Origin: Myxococcales bacterium
GTDB taxonomy: Bacteria > Myxococcota_A > Bradymonadia > Bradymonadales > Bradymonadaceae
Length of the DNA stretch: 6,928 nt
Reading direction: 5' to 3'
NCBI GenBank assembly: GCA_007120915.1
Contig: SKMT01000033.1
Coordinates: forward strand, 1 to 6,928
The position numbers were made by a program, and so were the translations under genes. Positions 5,733 to 6,928 of the stretch are shown here, one piece after another. Positions within the stretch are counted from its first letter, which is position 1. Each line of letters starts with the position of its first letter. The notes under the pieces are model-generated. The model saw only the letters and a list, made by a program, of their open reading frames with translations, did not search any database and was not told the DNA's origin.

Positions 5733-6928
5733 ATGAACAATGGGCAACAACGAGTAGTAGTGATTGGCGCCGGGTTCGGCGGGCTGAGCGCGGCGGTTCG
5801 GCTCAGGGCGATGGGCTGGGATGTCACCCTGGTAGAGGCGCGAAAGCAACTCGGCGGACGCGCCGGAGTCATCGAGCGCGACGGCTACACCTTCGATACG
5901 GGGCCGACGGTGATCACGGCGCCCCATCTGTTCGGCGAACTGTTCGAGCTGTTCGACCGCCGCCTCGACGACTACGTGAACATGGTGCCCGTCGATCCCT
6001 TCTATCGGGTGACCTTCCCCGACGGAAATCACTTCGATTATGTGGGCGAAGAACAGCGGCTGATCGACCAGATCGGCAGGTTCAACCCGAAGGATGTCGA
6101 TGGATACCGGCGCCTCGCCGATCATGCGCGGCGCATCTTCGAGGTGGGCTACGAGCAGTTGGTCGACCAGCCCTTCGACTCCTTCGTCGACATGCTGCGG
6201 GTGGTCCCGGATATGATCCGGCTGAAGAACTACCGGTCTGTCTACGGGCTGGTCGCCAGCTACATCGAAGACGAGCGGCTTCGCCAGGTGTTTACGTTCC
6301 AGCCGCTGCTGGTGGGGGGGAACCCGTTTAACGTCACCTCCATCTATCTTTTGATCCACTGGCTTGAGCGCAAGTGGGGCGTGCATTTCGCGAAGGGCGG
6401 CACGGCGGCGCTGGTCGACGCGCTGGGACAGCTTCTGGACGAAATTGGTGTCGATGTGCGCCTGGACACCCCGGTGGAGCGCATCGAGGTGGGCGCCGGC
6501 GGGGTGGAGTCGGTGATCACTGAGCGCGGCGAGCGCATCGGTTGCCGCTTCGTCGTCAGCAACGCCGATCCCTCCTACACCTACCGGGAGATGATCGACG
6601 CCGATGTGCGCCGGCGTAACTCCGACCGGCGTGTCGACCGGGTGAAGCAGTCGATGGGCCTGTTCGTCGGCTTCTTCGGCACGGATCGAATCTACGACGA
6701 TGTCGAACATCACACCATTGTGATGGGCCCGCGCTACAGAGGGCTTCTGGACGACATCTTTGAGAACAAAGTGCTCGCCGATGACTTTTCGCTGTATCTG
6801 CACCGGCCCACCGCCACCGACCCGTCGCTTGCACCTGAGGGACACGACGGGTTCTACGTGTTGTCGCCGGTACCGAACAACGAAAGTGGTATCGACTGGC
6901 AGCAGCGCGGTGACGCGTACTTCGACAA
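5733..6928 (+). CDS. crtI: Phytoene desaturase, CrtI type (partial, cut by right edge)
   Basis: This FAD-dependent enzyme turns 15-cis-phytoene into lycopene by successive desaturations, supplying the cyclase encoded two genes upstream. The frame is open from 5733 to the edge, giving 398 residues without a stop; CrtI is usually about 490-510, so roughly 100 C-terminal residues are missing. Seen in order are the FAD-binding VVVIGAGFGGLSAA (8-21), GGRAG (41-45), GYTFDTGPTV (51-60), PLLVGGNPFN then SIYLLIHWLERKWGV (203-217), KGGTAALV (221-228), VVSNADP (274-280), HHTI (326-329), DIFENK and then LADDFSLYLHRPTATDPSLA (348-367), and FYVLSPVPN (374-382). These blocks closely follow proteobacterial CrtI, which normally makes lycopene in four steps. 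The start follows the best ribosome spacing; two more ATGs lie directly before it. Third gene of the operon, 29 bp after crtW. Confidence 0.93.
   Translation, partial: MNNGQQRVVVIGAGFGGLSAAVRLRAMGWDVTLVEARKQLGGRAGVIERDGYTFDTGPTVITAPHLFGELFELFDRRLDDYVNMVPVDPFYRVTFPDGNHFDYVGEEQRLIDQIGRFNPKDVDGYRRLADHARRIFEVGYEQLVDQPFDSFVDMLRVVPDMIRLKNYRSVYGLVASYIEDERLRQVFTFQPLLVGGNPFNVTSIYLLIHWLERKWGVHFAKGGTAALVDALGQLLDEIGVDVRLDTPVERIEVGAGGVESVITERGERIGCRFVVSNADPSYTYREMIDADVRRRNSDRRVDRVKQSMGLFVGFFGTDRIYDDVEHHTIVMGPRYRGLLDDIFENKVLADDFSLYLHRPTATDPSLAPEGHDGFYVLSPVPNNESGIDWQQRGDAYFD

Noticed and set aside
5718..6845. Minus-strand open frame (375 codons) opposite crtI
   Set aside because: It is antisense to a strongly supported CrtI, and the product has no recognisable motifs.

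Overview
The window is GC-rich DNA from a Gram-negative bacterium. Three things suggest a deltaproteobacterial-type lineage (Bradymonadales or Myxococcota-like): a lipoprotein with a D/A/G-rich acidic linker, a Hanks-type Ser/Thr kinase fused to an RDD membrane domain, and very acidic proteins. The acidic proteins also hint at a salt-adapted cell. The assignment to a lineage is inference from style, not from a marker gene.

Left part, 1-3206: the last 48 codons of an unidentified plus-strand gene end at 149. They meet, tail to tail with a 7-bp overlap, a minus-strand gene for a membrane-anchored kinase (143-1681). Behind it, also on the minus strand, is a lipoprotein with an alginate-lyase-type (alpha/alpha) domain (1815-3206). 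The two are separated by 133 bp and may or may not share a transcript.

Middle, 3207-3617: a divergent intergenic region of about 410 bp with no convincing gene. It holds two hairpins, a tandem pair of 11-bp direct repeats (TTGAACRGGGT), a second looser repeat pair 21 bp apart, and a candidate -35 element. It is the probable control region for the carotenoid genes and the lyase gene.

Right part, 3618-6928: a tightly packed plus-strand carotenoid operon. A CrtL/LcyB-type lycopene cyclase comes first, then a CrtW-type beta-carotene ketolase (8-bp overlap with the cyclase gene), then a CrtI-type phytoene desaturase that runs off the right edge. Together they predict phytoene to lycopene (CrtI), lycopene to beta-carotene (cyclase), and beta-carotene to echinenone/canthaxanthin (CrtW). 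Phytoene synthase (crtB) and GGPP synthase are not in the window. The most notable points are the pairing of a plant/cyanobacterial-style cyclase with proteobacterial-style CrtI and CrtW, the phased repeats upstream of the operon, and the kinase-RDD fusion. I see no RNA gene, CRISPR array or mobile element.
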